The notes under the pieces: model-generated
What the model saw: the letters and a program-made list of their open reading frames with translations, nothing else
Databases searched by the model: none
Told to the model about the DNA's origin: nothing
Translations under genes and position numbers: made by a program
Shown: one piece after another, positions 19,454 through 27,609 of the stretch
How positions within the stretch are numbered: the first letter of the stretch is position 1
How the letters are laid out: every line of letters starts with the position of its first letter
NCBI RefSeq assembly: GCF_009905215.1
Contig: NZ_CP047593.1
Location: 2,112,900-2,176,899 of the forward strand
Reading direction: 5' to 3'
Source: Tichowtungia aerotolerans
Lineage (GTDB): Bacteria; Verrucomicrobiota; Kiritimatiellia; Kiritimatiellales; Tichowtungiaceae
Length of the DNA stretch: 64,000 nt

Positions 19454-19767
19454 TTTTTGCCGGGGTCAGCGTTAAACATTCGTGTCGGGAGGGTAAGGCT
19501 CTGCGGGGACGCAACCTGAGCGCCCGGCACGGCGGTGAGGATGGCGCGGCCCCGGCTCCTATTTCCTGTTGGTTGGGAAATCTATCCATACGCTCGGGTG
19601 CTCCCCACCTTCATACATCCTTTCCGCGCAATGCGAAAAATCCTGTCCGCCGCCTAGGCGGACACTTTCCCGTCCCTTGCGCATCCGCCCCCGGCGGGTG
19701 CGATCCCTTTTCATCGTCCCTTTCCCTTGAACTGCGAAACTACCCAGAAAGGCAGGGGCACACGTGA
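19450..19767 (+). CDS. Possible small protein overlapping hairpin region
   Basis: 105 codons joined to both neighbours by 4-nt overlaps (ATGA, then GTGA), which argues for translation. The composition is poor for a folded protein (many Pro, Arg, Ser, Gly) and the DNA beneath carries strong hairpins at 19645-19702. Either a short coupled protein or a non-coding structured site that happens to stay open. Confidence 0.3.
   Translation: MIFAGVSVKHSCREGKALRGRNLSARHGGEDGAAPAPISCWLGNLSIRSGAPHLHTSFPRNAKNPVRRLGGHFPVPCASAPGGCDPFSSSLSLELRNYPERQGHT
19645..19702. other. Twin hairpins, candidate replication origin (dso)
   Basis: GTCCGCC-GCCTA-GGCGGAC at 19645-19663 contains the perfect 12-bp palindrome CCGCCTAGGCGG. 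It is followed 17 nt later by CGCATCCGCC-CCC-GGCGGGTGCG at 19680-19702 (one G-T mismatch). They lie about 500 bp upstream of the Rep_trans gene in the same operon. Rolling-circle initiators nick at hairpins near their own gene, so this is the best origin candidate in the element. Inference from position and structure. Confidence 0.4.
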
Positions 19768-20180
19768 CTTTTAGTTTGATGAATGCAAAGGATGTGCCGG
19801 ACCGGGCGGAAAAAAGCCCGGCGCACATTGTTTTTGCTGCACGAGAAAAAGGCAGAGAAGTCCAACAGCAGAGAGACAGGGAGTTTGAGCAAATCCTGTA
19901 CACGATTTATTCCGAGGCGTTGCGCATAGCAACTACACGTCCGGTATCCATCATTGAGGCGCAGATCGGCCAGCAGATTGATTTAATCGAATGGCCGTCG
20001 ATTGTCTGGAAAGATGATTTTGCGGCGTTGTCCTATTCTCAGAATTCGCGAGTGAACTTGTTTGTCCATCGGCATGCTTGGCGTGTCTATCAGCGGACAA
20101 ACTGTGGTGCAGCATCCTTCAATACGGTGCAGCGTCTTACACAGCATTTTTCAGCCGTTTTGGGGGTACAAAATGGCTAA
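19764..20180 (+). CDS. Unknown protein upstream of the replication initiator
   Basis: 138 residues, starting at a GTG that overlaps the previous stop (GTGA). Helical, charged N-terminal half; the second half has 'EAQIGQQIDLIEWPSIVW'. No recognised domain. Its last codons overlap the start of the replication initiator by 8 nt (ATGGCTAA). Confidence 0.5.
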   Translation: MTFSLMNAKDVPDRAEKSPAHIVFAAREKGREVQQQRDREFEQILYTIYSEALRIATTRPVSIIEAQIGQQIDLIEWPSIVWKDDFAALSYSQNSRVNLFVHRHAWRVYQRTNCGAASFNTVQRLTQHFSAVLGVQNG

Positions 20181-21411
20181 ATCGACTACTACTTTGACCC
20201 CCACAGTAAAACGCGAAATTTCTTCGGAAAATCGCAAATTTTCGGCCTCTGGGGGCCTATTAACTAACAGGCCCCCTCAGAGTAGTAACACTACTCCTAC
20301 GGGTGCCTTAAAAAACAGACCTGTTTTTGCAGGCATCGACTGGCTCACTATGAGTCTGTATGTGAGTTGGAATTCATTTGTGAAACTCTCCGATGAACTG
20401 AATCACTGGCAGGCAAAAGCAAAAGAGAATCGGGATAGTGTACGATTTAAATATAACGATCTGGAAATCGAAATATTTCCTACCGGAGCACCGATGGGAA
20501 AAAAAGGGCAGGGATTTTTCAGTTGGCGTTTCACGGTCGATGATGTGGAATTTTTAATGGTAAATTCTCCGACCTATCACACCTCCCCAAACGTCATGAT
20601 GACCTGTCGCGGAGATTACTGTCTCATTAAGGGCGCACTTACCGGATACACCTTGGCAAGAGAGGTGATTGATAGGCTTGGAGGGTCTCTCGACCGGGAG
20701 CAAATCAGCCGGGTAGATCTTTGTCTCGACCTGCCGAGCTGGCAATTCAACTATTTCAACCGGGCATATAAAAATGATCGGTATATTACACGGGCAAAGT
20801 TTCACCATCCGGAAATGACCACGCTGTATTTTGGTAAGTCTCCTTTGCGTTTGCGCATTTACGATAAGCTTAAAGAGGCAAAGGTGACTTACAATCCTAC
20901 AACTTATGCGGCGTTGGTTCACGCGCGATGGAACGGGAGAGAACCCTCTGCGGCGCTTCGAGTAGAATTTCAGCTGGGTGGGAAGCGGTTGAAAAAATAT
21001 GGGGTTAAGACGCTGGCTTCGTTTATGAGTCGTCGGGCTCAGATCGTTGAAATCCTCATGACCGAATGGACTCGCTTTGCGGCGCAGACAGTGAACCGGG
21101 AAAAAAAGAACCAGTCACATTTAAAAGAGGATGGCCGGTGGGTTTTGATCCGCAAAAAATTCATTGAAGCTTTAGGTGGGCTTCGGGATGAACAGATTTT
21201 TGAGATCCCGAAAGAGGACATAAATATTGATCAGCTGGATAAGCAGGGGATTGGTGTTTTGTTGACTGCAGCTGAACACAAAGGTGTTCCGATTCAGGAT
21301 GAAGAAACAGCTATTGAGTTTATGCAAAGCGAGGTTGCCCGGCTGGCTCCGCAATCAATTAAAAAACGGGTTGAGAAGCAGACTCCCCAAATCAGAGACC
21401 TTCTCGCATGA
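20173..21411 (+). CDS. Rep_trans-type rolling-circle replication initiator
   Basis: 412 residues from ATG 20173. The frame is open upstream, but this start overlaps the previous stop. Motifs typical of the replication initiation factor family (Rep_trans, as in filamentous phage, Tn916 Orf20 and pT181-like Rep) appear in order: 'FAGIDWLTMSLY', 'SRVDLCLDLP', 'TLYFGKSPLRLRIYDK' and 'ALRVEFQLGGKRLKKYG'. Such proteins nick one strand at the origin through a tyrosine and start rolling-circle synthesis, or process DNA for transfer. It would replicate the excised circle. Overlaps the next gene by 4 nt. Confidence 0.8.
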   Translation: MAKSTTTLTPTVKREISSENRKFSASGGLLTNRPPQSSNTTPTGALKNRPVFAGIDWLTMSLYVSWNSFVKLSDELNHWQAKAKENRDSVRFKYNDLEIEIFPTGAPMGKKGQGFFSWRFTVDDVEFLMVNSPTYHTSPNVMMTCRGDYCLIKGALTGYTLAREVIDRLGGSLDREQISRVDLCLDLPSWQFNYFNRAYKNDRYITRAKFHHPEMTTLYFGKSPLRLRIYDKLKEAKVTYNPTTYAALVHARWNGREPSAALRVEFQLGGKRLKKYGVKTLASFMSRRAQIVEILMTEWTRFAAQTVNREKKNQSHLKEDGRWVLIRKKFIEALGGLRDEQIFEIPKEDINIDQLDKQGIGVLLTAAEHKGVPIQDEETAIEFMQSEVARLAPQSIKKRVEKQTPQIRDLLA

Positions 21412-21635
21412 AAATTACCTGTCAAATTGAAATTACCGACTTGGCGCGTCTTGAGCCATGTATGCGCCGCGTTGGGCTTGAGATGAAATCAGACCGGCAG
21501 GTGCGAGAGTTTTTTGCTGCCGTTACAATGAGCGGTCTCGGCATTTTACAAAATGGTGGTCCGTTCCCGTGCGATGAATTTTCCGGCCTTGTTAAATCGT
21601 TCCTCACCAACCAACAGAAAGGAATAGGACAATGA
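21408..21635 (+). CDS. Small protein after the replication initiator
   Basis: 75 residues (MKITCQIEITDLARLEPCMR...). It overlaps the initiator stop and the next start by 4 nt each. No family recognised; by position possibly an accessory of replication. Confidence 0.5.
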   Translation: MKITCQIEITDLARLEPCMRRVGLEMKSDRQVREFFAAVTMSGLGILQNGGPFPCDEFSGLVKSFLTNQQKGIGQ

Positions 21636-22009
21636 CCCAACCAACAAAAAAAGACACAGTCGTCTGGATCAGTGACGGCGTTCTCACAATGAGTGGAGAT
21701 ATCACAGAACACCGCGAAGGCATGTTGACGGTGGCCGAACACCATCTCCTTGGTTTTGGCAGCTGTATGAGTGCGTTCGAGTGCGAGGGTTTTCTTCAGA
21801 ATGAAGCTGAACTGAAGCGGAAATTTCAGGACTTCTACGACGCCTTTATGGTGGAGTTCGATTACTATGCGGAATCGCTGGGAACTGGCCTGCATGGTTG
21901 CCCTGATTATCGCATTTCACCCAAACCGGACGCGCTGAAATACAGTGAGGATGAAGAGGTAAAAGCTCACCTCAAACGGAACGAAGCAAAAGAGGAGGTG
22001 GCAGCATGA
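21632..22009 (+). CDS. Unknown protein, first of a paralogous pair
   Basis: 125 residues. It shares with the next gene the scheme 'hREGMLxxAEHxL', '(F/L)ExEGxL', 'F/Y-D-hhM-hEF-x-Y' and 'P(K)P' at the same spacing, so the two arose by tandem duplication. Acidic, helical. Function unknown; probably part of the element's core operon because of the 4-nt overlaps on both sides. Confidence 0.55.
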   Translation: MTQPTKKDTVVWISDGVLTMSGDITEHREGMLTVAEHHLLGFGSCMSAFECEGFLQNEAELKRKFQDFYDAFMVEFDYYAESLGTGLHGCPDYRISPKPDALKYSEDEEVKAHLKRNEAKEEVAA

Positions 22010-22407
22010 AAAAGGTTCCGGATAGTGTAGATCTGAAAAGCAAAAACATTCCTAAGCGGGATCCAAATGTTGGAATCTTTGATGGCCGCTATGCCTTCAG
22101 TGATGATCCCGCGGAGCGTCGGGAAGGGTTGCTGATGCAGGCAGAGCATACGTTGGTATCGGTTGCTGATGCCGTGGGCACTCTTGAAGATGAGGGCTGT
22201 CTCACCCATGGGGCAGTGATCAAACAGAGAATGCAGGAGCTCTACGATCTGATTATGGATGAGTTTAATACTTATGTGCGGCCGACAGACGGCGAGGGGC
22301 GGTTTGTGCTGGCTCCCAAGCCTATAGATTGCCGCTATACACCGCCGGGGAGTGATGCCCCGGAAGGTGATCCGGAAAGCGAGTCTGAAAAACGAGAGGC
22401 TGCATGA
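22006..22407 (+). CDS. Unknown protein, second of a paralogous pair
   Basis: 133 residues, diverged duplicate of the gene before it (ERREGLLMQAEHTLVSVADA, 'LEDEGCLTHGAVIKQRMQEL', 'DEFNTYVRP'). Last gene of the replication operon; a strong terminator follows 22 nt after the stop. Confidence 0.55.
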   Translation: MKKVPDSVDLKSKNIPKRDPNVGIFDGRYAFSDDPAERREGLLMQAEHTLVSVADAVGTLEDEGCLTHGAVIKQRMQELYDLIMDEFNTYVRPTDGEGRFVLAPKPIDCRYTPPGSDAPEGDPESESEKREAA

Positions 22408-22428
22408 CGTCACCTGATGCAAACTACG

Positions 22429-22475
22429 GCCCCGCTGATTAATGAGGAACGAATCAGCGGGGCTTTTCTTTTTGT
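22429..22475 (+). terminator. Terminator of the replication operon
   Basis: GCCCCGCTGATT (22429-22440) pairs perfectly with AATCAGCGGGGC (22452-22463), followed by TTTTCTTTTT. Confidence 0.92.
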
Positions 22476-22480
22476 TATGT

Positions 22481-22970
<490 letters not shown>

Positions 22971-22971
22971 A

Positions 22972-23250
22972 CCGGAATGAATCTTGGAATCAGATGGAAT
23001 CAACGGTGGAAGCGGATGTGGAATCATTTTGATGCAGTCATGATCCTGTTGAATCACTGAATCGAAACTGGTTCCGGTTGCGTCATGAGTCAATGATGCA
23101 TGGAATCATTTGTGGAAGCGGCGTGTTCCCGGTGGAAACAGCGGCGGAATCATGGAATGACTCATGGAACTGTACGTGGAATGAATCACTGGAATGGTGG
23201 GAAATTCTGGTTTTTCGGAATTTCCCGAACTTTCTGGGCGGGGGGCGGAA
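22972..23250. repeat. TGGAA-rich low-complexity stretch
   Basis: TGGAA, often as TGGAATCA, recurs a dozen or more times in under 300 bp at irregular 8-30 nt spacing; 'GTGGAAGCGG' also occurs twice. Weak open frames cross it but no ribosome-binding site or protein family supports them. Between the terminator at 22475 and the small ORF at 23856 (1.4 kb) I see only these repeats and the 90-bp repeat at 23550. Confidence 0.5.
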
Positions 23251-23552
23251 AAATTTGCCATTTAATGGAAATTCCAGTGTTTAATGGTGGGAAGAATCGG
23301 GGTTTCTTCTGGGGCTGTGGGTGTTGGATACGGAAAATGCCTTATGGCATGGAATTTCCGGTCATTCCGCTTTTTCAGTTATTTCCAGAATCTGGAATCA
23401 AAGTGGAAAAGGGCTGGAATGTAGCTGCAGCGCAGATGGAACCTACTGCGCCTCCGGGCATGTAGACGGAAATTTCTACCGCGGCCGCATTTGCGGATTT
23501 TTCCTACAGGCGTGGCTTTTTCCGGCTGCGCGGGATCTGTTCCACTGGTTTT

Positions 23553-23637
23553 TCATTCCGGATAGCTGGCGGAATACCTGGCTCAACTGGTTTTCGCGAT
23601 CGACGGGCTGGCCGTTGCCTCAGGGCAACTGGTGATC
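23553..23637. repeat. Dispersed repeat, copy 1
   Basis: About 85 bp containing AGCTGGCGGAATACCTGG, matching copy 2 at 26321-26405 with roughly 85% identity by eye. In both copies the same frame would encode a Trp-rich peptide (SWRNTWLNWFSR..GWP). The two copies flank the small Cys ORFs and the Fic gene. Confidence 0.7.
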
Positions 23638-23795
23638 AGCGCCGGCTGACTGGCTGTAATGCCGGCCAAGCTGGCTTTTTCTCCCGGGCGGCAGGTTCTT
23701 TGTATGGAAAAAGCCGGACTCATCAAAATTTCCCGTGAATTTTTCCAATCCTCATAAGTTCTGAGTTCAGCTCCCAAGGTTCGAGTGATCCGGAT

Positions 23796-23842
23796 GCGTA
23801 TATAGGGGTGACACGCGATTTAGTTGACACCCCGGCATATAC
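23796..23842. promoter_or_regulatory. GCGTATATAG box 1 with inverted repeat
   Basis: GCGTATATAG at 23796-23805. The box and AGGGGTG are mirrored downstream as CACCCCGGCATATACG, giving an imperfect hairpin ending just before the small ORF at 23856. Further copies of the box are at 24528-24537 and 24639-24648. Confidence 0.45.
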
Positions 23843-23855
23843 GAGAGGCATCAAA

Positions 23856-24354
23856 ATGCATTCAGACAAATTGAACCGGTTCGGTCCCGATGGAAAATGC
23901 GATTTATTGGAAAATTTCTTCATGGAACCACCGGAACCGTAGTCAGACAGCAGCTGTTAGTTTTTGGGGAAATTCCGGCGTGAAAAACAAAAAAGCTGAT
24001 CCGGAAATTTATTCCAATGGATCAAACGGTAACCATACGGAAGCTGTCATGTCCTGCAAAAATCCTCACATGAAAAAGAAAATGACCGTTGGAAAACAAA
24101 AAATTCAATCGGAAATTAATGCACACACTGCAAACGGCACCCGGATCTCGGTAGCTGATTTTTGCGAAGATTGTTGCATGAAAAAGAGCCGAGAAGTCGA
24201 GATTAAGAAGTTGAGGCCGGGCATTTTGGATCCAAAGCGGGAATTTCCCGTTCAATCTTGTGCTGGGGAGCGCCGGAATCCGGAATGGCTTGGGAATATT
24301 CTTAAGAGAGAATTTCCGGATCTTTTTGAAGAAAGGGAGGGTGGCGAAGGGTAG
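23856..24354 (+). pseudogene. Small Cys-containing ORF A, frameshifted
   Basis: Homologue of ORF B (24676-25008). The start at 23856 (TCAAAATG context, MHSDKLNR) matches the ORF B start (MNLEKLIR), but that frame stops at 23940. The rest of the similarity (KISSWNHRNRSQTA, then NSGVKNKKADPE) continues in the frame that opens at 23890 and ends at 24354. Against ORF B there are about 22 extra bases after the start, which accounts for the shift. The body contains two tandem units of the ORF B middle (KKADPEIYSNGSNG..., then KQKIQSEINAHTANG...DFCEDCCMKK) and a C-terminus like ORF B (LGNILKREFPDLFEE). Either a broken gene or one using the ATG at 23890. Confidence 0.45.
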
Positions 24355-24675
24355 GGGTGTGGACTTTTGTGGTGTTTTTTGCGTTTGAGAGAAGGAGCTC
24401 TTTTATCCATTTCAACCGGCCCTTCCTCGGCAGATTATCGCTGCTTTTCCTCTTCTAAAAGAAAAATCGCACTTTTTGGGCGGAAATTTCATCTAGGCGG
24501 CAAATTTACAGAGAGGAAGATCCCGGTGCGTATATAGCGTGATCCGGTTGATAACCCTGCATGTGCAGAAGCCGTTTAGGAAAACCGAACCGGTTCGGGT
24601 GTTTTGGCCTGTCTCGAAAAAATTAGGGTGCTTGCGTTGCGTATATAGTCCGAGCAACGGGTAGGAGGTCTCAAA
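24355..24675. other. Gap with boxes and a palindrome
   Basis: No gene seen. It holds GCGTATATAG box 2 (24528-24537), the perfect 14-bp palindrome CCGAACCGGTTCGG (about 24584-24597; a partial copy, GAACCGGTTC, occurs near 23872 inside ORF A), and box 3 (24639-24648) inside a CGTTGC/GCAACG hairpin (24635-24659) directly ahead of ORF B. Confidence 0.45.
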
Positions 24676-25008
24676 ATGAATTTGGAAAAATTGATTAGGG
24701 TAAAAGAGGAAATTTCATCGTATGGATCGTACTGTAGTCAGACGGCGATCTCTGATGTCGGCGAAAATTCCAGCATGAAAAATCAAAAAGCTGATTCAGA
24801 TATTTGTTCCGACCGATCCGACGGTAGCCGGACAGAGAAATTTTGTTTTTGTGAAGATGCTGGCATGGAAACAAATCCGGAACCAAAAAAACAAAGCTCG
24901 GAATTGGAAATTTTCAGTCCTTGGGATACCCCTGATGATCCCCAGTTGTTGGGGAATATTGTGAAAGATGTTCTTTTGGATGTATTGAAAAATTCCGACC
25001 CGCAATAG
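24676..25008 (+). CDS. Small Cys-containing protein B
   Basis: 110 residues, acidic, Ser- and Lys-rich, with Cys at 'YCSQTA' and 'FCFCEDAG' and a hydrophobic helix near the C-terminus (LLGNIVKDVLLDVLKN). It has a strong ribosome-binding site (TAGGAGG) and lies just downstream of box 3. A diverged paralogue lies 0.8 kb upstream. No known family. Confidence 0.5.
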   Translation: MNLEKLIRVKEEISSYGSYCSQTAISDVGENSSMKNQKADSDICSDRSDGSRTEKFCFCEDAGMETNPEPKKQSSELEIFSPWDTPDDPQLLGNIVKDVLLDVLKNSDPQ

Positions 25009-25115
25009 TGAGTGAGGGTAGATGAAGCTTGCATTCCAGCATCAGTGTCTTATTTTAGTAAGTAGCGGTTTGTTGAAATAAAGAATTCTGTAATTCAGAG
25101 ATTAAAATAAGCGGT

Positions 25116-26288
25116 ATGAAAAGAGATCTACAGGGAAGATATGTCACTATTTCGACGGTTGGGGAAAAGGCGGAGGCCTTTGTTCCTGCACCGTTGCCGC
25201 CTGTGCCGCCGGTGGATTGGTCTGCGGATCTGCGGGAAAAGTTTGATCAGGCATTGTTGGCTTTAGGTCGTTTGGACAGTGTATCTCTGTTGTTACCGGA
25301 TACCTCTCTTTTCCTGTATGCATATGTTCGGAAAGAGGCTGTCCTGTCTTCTCAGATTGAGGGAACGCAATCTTCCCTTTCGGATCTTCTTTTGTTTGAG
25401 CAGGAACATCAGCCGGGGGTTCCTCTGGATGATGTTCAAGAGGTAAGCAACTATGTTGCTGCCCTGAATTATGGCTTGAAACGACTGGGGGAGGGCTTTC
25501 CGCTGTCATTACGGTTACTGCGCGAAATTCATACAGAGCTTTTGTCAAAGGGAAGGGGCAGTGATAAATCACCGGGAGAATTTCGACGCAGTCAAAACTG
25601 GATCGGTGGAACCCGTCCGGGTAATGCGTTTTTTGTTCCTCCTCCGCCTGAAGATGTTCAGGATTGCATGGGGGCGATGGAGCTTTTTCTTCATGATCAG
25701 CCGGAGCATACCCCGGTACTCCTGAAGGCGGCTCTGGCTCATGTCCAGTTTGAAACCATCCATCCATTTCTTGACGGAAACGGTCGGTTGGGCCGTTTGA
25801 TGATTACGCTGTTGCTCTGTTCTGAAAAAGTGCTGAAGGCTCCAATGCTGTACTTGAGTCTTTACTTCAAAACCCACCGGGACAGCTACTATCGGTTATT
25901 GAATGAAGTGCGCGATACCGGCGACTGGGAAGCATGGCTTGAATTTTTTGCGGATGCAGTGACCGATACCGCTACACAGGCTGTAGATACCGCCCAGCGG
26001 CTTATGCGGCTGGCTGCAAAAGATACGGAAACAATCCATGGGCTGGAACGAAGCGCAGCTTCTACGCACTTGGTACACCGGGCATTGCTGGAGCGTCCTA
26101 TTGCTTCTCCGAAATGGTTACAGGAGCAAACCCATCTTTCAGCTGCCACGATCAACACATGTTTGCAGCACTTGGAACAGTTGGAAATAGTCCGAGAGGT
26201 GACTGGCCAGAAACGAAACCGGCTTTTTGCCTATTCGGAATATGTGGCCGTAATGAATCAGGGAACGGAAATTTCAGGTGCGGTTTGA
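25116..26288 (+). CDS. Fic-family AMP-transferase
   Basis: 390 residues. The Fic core HPFLDGNGRLGR (about residues 216-227) is complete: the catalytic His, the Asp and the Gly/Asn/Gly/Arg anion-binding loop. An N-terminal inhibitory helix motif (S)SxxEG is at about 78-84 (SSQIEGTQ), as in class II Fic proteins that hold themselves off. The C-terminal 80 residues form a winged helix (RPIASPKWLQEQTHLSAATI). Such proteins attach AMP to target proteins; targets here are unknown. No antitoxin gene is adjacent. Chromosomal housekeeping copies of this type exist, but its place on a mobile element suggests a defence or toxin-like role. Confidence 0.9.
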   Translation: MKRDLQGRYVTISTVGEKAEAFVPAPLPPVPPVDWSADLREKFDQALLALGRLDSVSLLLPDTSLFLYAYVRKEAVLSSQIEGTQSSLSDLLLFEQEHQPGVPLDDVQEVSNYVAALNYGLKRLGEGFPLSLRLLREIHTELLSKGRGSDKSPGEFRRSQNWIGGTRPGNAFFVPPPPEDVQDCMGAMELFLHDQPEHTPVLLKAALAHVQFETIHPFLDGNGRLGRLMITLLLCSEKVLKAPMLYLSLYFKTHRDSYYRLLNEVRDTGDWEAWLEFFADAVTDTATQAVDTAQRLMRLAAKDTETIHGLERSAASTHLVHRALLERPIASPKWLQEQTHLSAATINTCLQHLEQLEIVREVTGQKRNRLFAYSEYVAVMNQGTEISGAV

Positions 26289-26320
26289 CGTTTATCTTCT
26301 TTTGTAGTTTCTCGCTGGAT

Positions 26321-26405
26321 TCTTATTCCAAACAGCTGGCGGAATACCTGGCTTAACTGGTTTTCGCGATTAATGGGTTGGCCGTTTCTTCTGGGCAACT
26401 GGCAA
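26321..26405. repeat. Dispersed repeat, copy 2
   Basis: Partner of the repeat at 23553-23637, starting 33 bp after the Fic stop. It lies in the 222-bp gap before the channel operon. Confidence 0.7.
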
Positions 26406-26510
26406 TCAGAGCCGACAGTTATCTTAAAGCTGATAGGAAAGAATCATCTTTTCTGGTATCCGCTTTTGGGGAATTTCCGTACACTGCCGACGAATTGACC
26501 CGGAGCGCAT

Positions 26511-27593
26511 ATGGCAAATCCAGAGCATTTAGAAATACTGAATCAGGGCGTTGAGGCTTGGAATCAATGGCGCGATCAAAACGATCTAATATGTCCAGAC
26601 CTGAGTGGTGTCGATTTAAATCAGGCTGTGCCTCGGAATCTTTCTACATGGAAAAACGGGGCTCCGTTATGGGATACGGAGGCCGAGTGCTTTACGTCAT
26701 ATTTAGACCTTTCCGGTATTAATTTGCAGCGAGCCAATTTGCAAGGCTCCTTTATGGATGTTGTTAATTTAAAAAACGCGAACCTCATACGGGCCAACCT
26801 AAGCAAGGCCTCGCTTGATGGTGCATGCTTGGCGCATGCAAATTTAAGGCGTGCTGACCTTTCGGAGGCGGGGTTAATCAAGGCAGATTTAAAATGTGCG
26901 AACTTGGATCGGGCCGATCTCTCGGGAGTGTGTTTAATGGAGTCTGGGCTTCATTCCGCCAGTCTTTCGTGTGCAAACTTACAAGACGCATATTTGCAGG
27001 GTGCGAATTTGACCGGCGCGAACTTAAATGGTGCCGATTTGCAGCGTGCGTTTGTGCAGGGAGCCAGTGTGATCGATGTTAATATGCGAGGAGCCAACTT
27101 TAAGGACGCAGATCTGTCCATGCTACATTTCGATACTTCAACGGGTGAGTACCGCGGAATACATCTTGAAGGGTGCTATGGGTGTGAGAGATTTCGCAGA
27201 CAGGCCTTGCATCAGGCGTTTATTGAGGAATTTAGAGAGTCGGCGCGGGGTATGAATAAGGTGGTGTACTGGGTTTGGAGTACGTTTGTTGATTGCGGTC
27301 GGTCTCCGTGGAAGTTAATGAAGTGGGTGTTTGTAATTTGGCTACTATTCGCAGAACTATTTTTTTTGTTACAAACATGCTGGTCGGAGTCGTTTGATAT
27401 TAAGCCGCTGCCGGAAACTATATGGACAATGCTCTATTACAGCATTGTGACGCTTACCACGCTTGGGTTTGGAGATGTGACCCCTCTGACATATCCGGCA
27501 ATGATTTTAGTCAGCATGGAGGTTGTTCTCGGGTACATCATTCTCGGCTGTTTGATTTCGTTCCTTTCCAGCAAAATGGTTCCATGCGGATAA
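26511..27593 (+). CDS. Pentapeptide-repeat / 2-TM K+ channel fusion (first)
   Basis: 360 residues. An N-terminal motif (PEHLEILNQGVEAWNQWR) known from pentapeptide-repeat proteins is followed by about 30 A(D/N)LxX pentapeptides (about 65-205) that fold into a right-handed beta-helix. A linker (RRQALHQAFIEEFRES) joins this to a two-helix pore: TM1 about 268-288, selectivity filter TLTTLGFGD at about 314-322, and TM2 about 330-352 (Ion_trans_2 type). The filter fits a K+ channel. The soluble helix may sense a ligand or DNA-like surface and gate the pore. The next gene starts 16 bp later and is a paralogue, so the two probably form one heteromeric channel. Ribosome-binding site GGAG. Confidence 0.85.
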   Translation: MANPEHLEILNQGVEAWNQWRDQNDLICPDLSGVDLNQAVPRNLSTWKNGAPLWDTEAECFTSYLDLSGINLQRANLQGSFMDVVNLKNANLIRANLSKASLDGACLAHANLRRADLSEAGLIKADLKCANLDRADLSGVCLMESGLHSASLSCANLQDAYLQGANLTGANLNGADLQRAFVQGASVIDVNMRGANFKDADLSMLHFDTSTGEYRGIHLEGCYGCERFRRQALHQAFIEEFRESARGMNKVVYWVWSTFVDCGRSPWKLMKWVFVIWLLFAELFFLLQTCWSESFDIKPLPETIWTMLYYSIVTLTTLGFGDVTPLTYPAMILVSMEVVLGYIILGCLISFLSSKMVPCG

Positions 27594-27609
27594 TCGAACA
27601 GGAGATATC

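Noticed and set aside
23078-23635. Overlapping open frames in the TGGAA-rich region
   Set aside because: Trp/Gly-rich low-complexity translations without ribosome-binding sites or known domains; best explained by the word repeats. Only the 85-bp dispersed repeat is kept.
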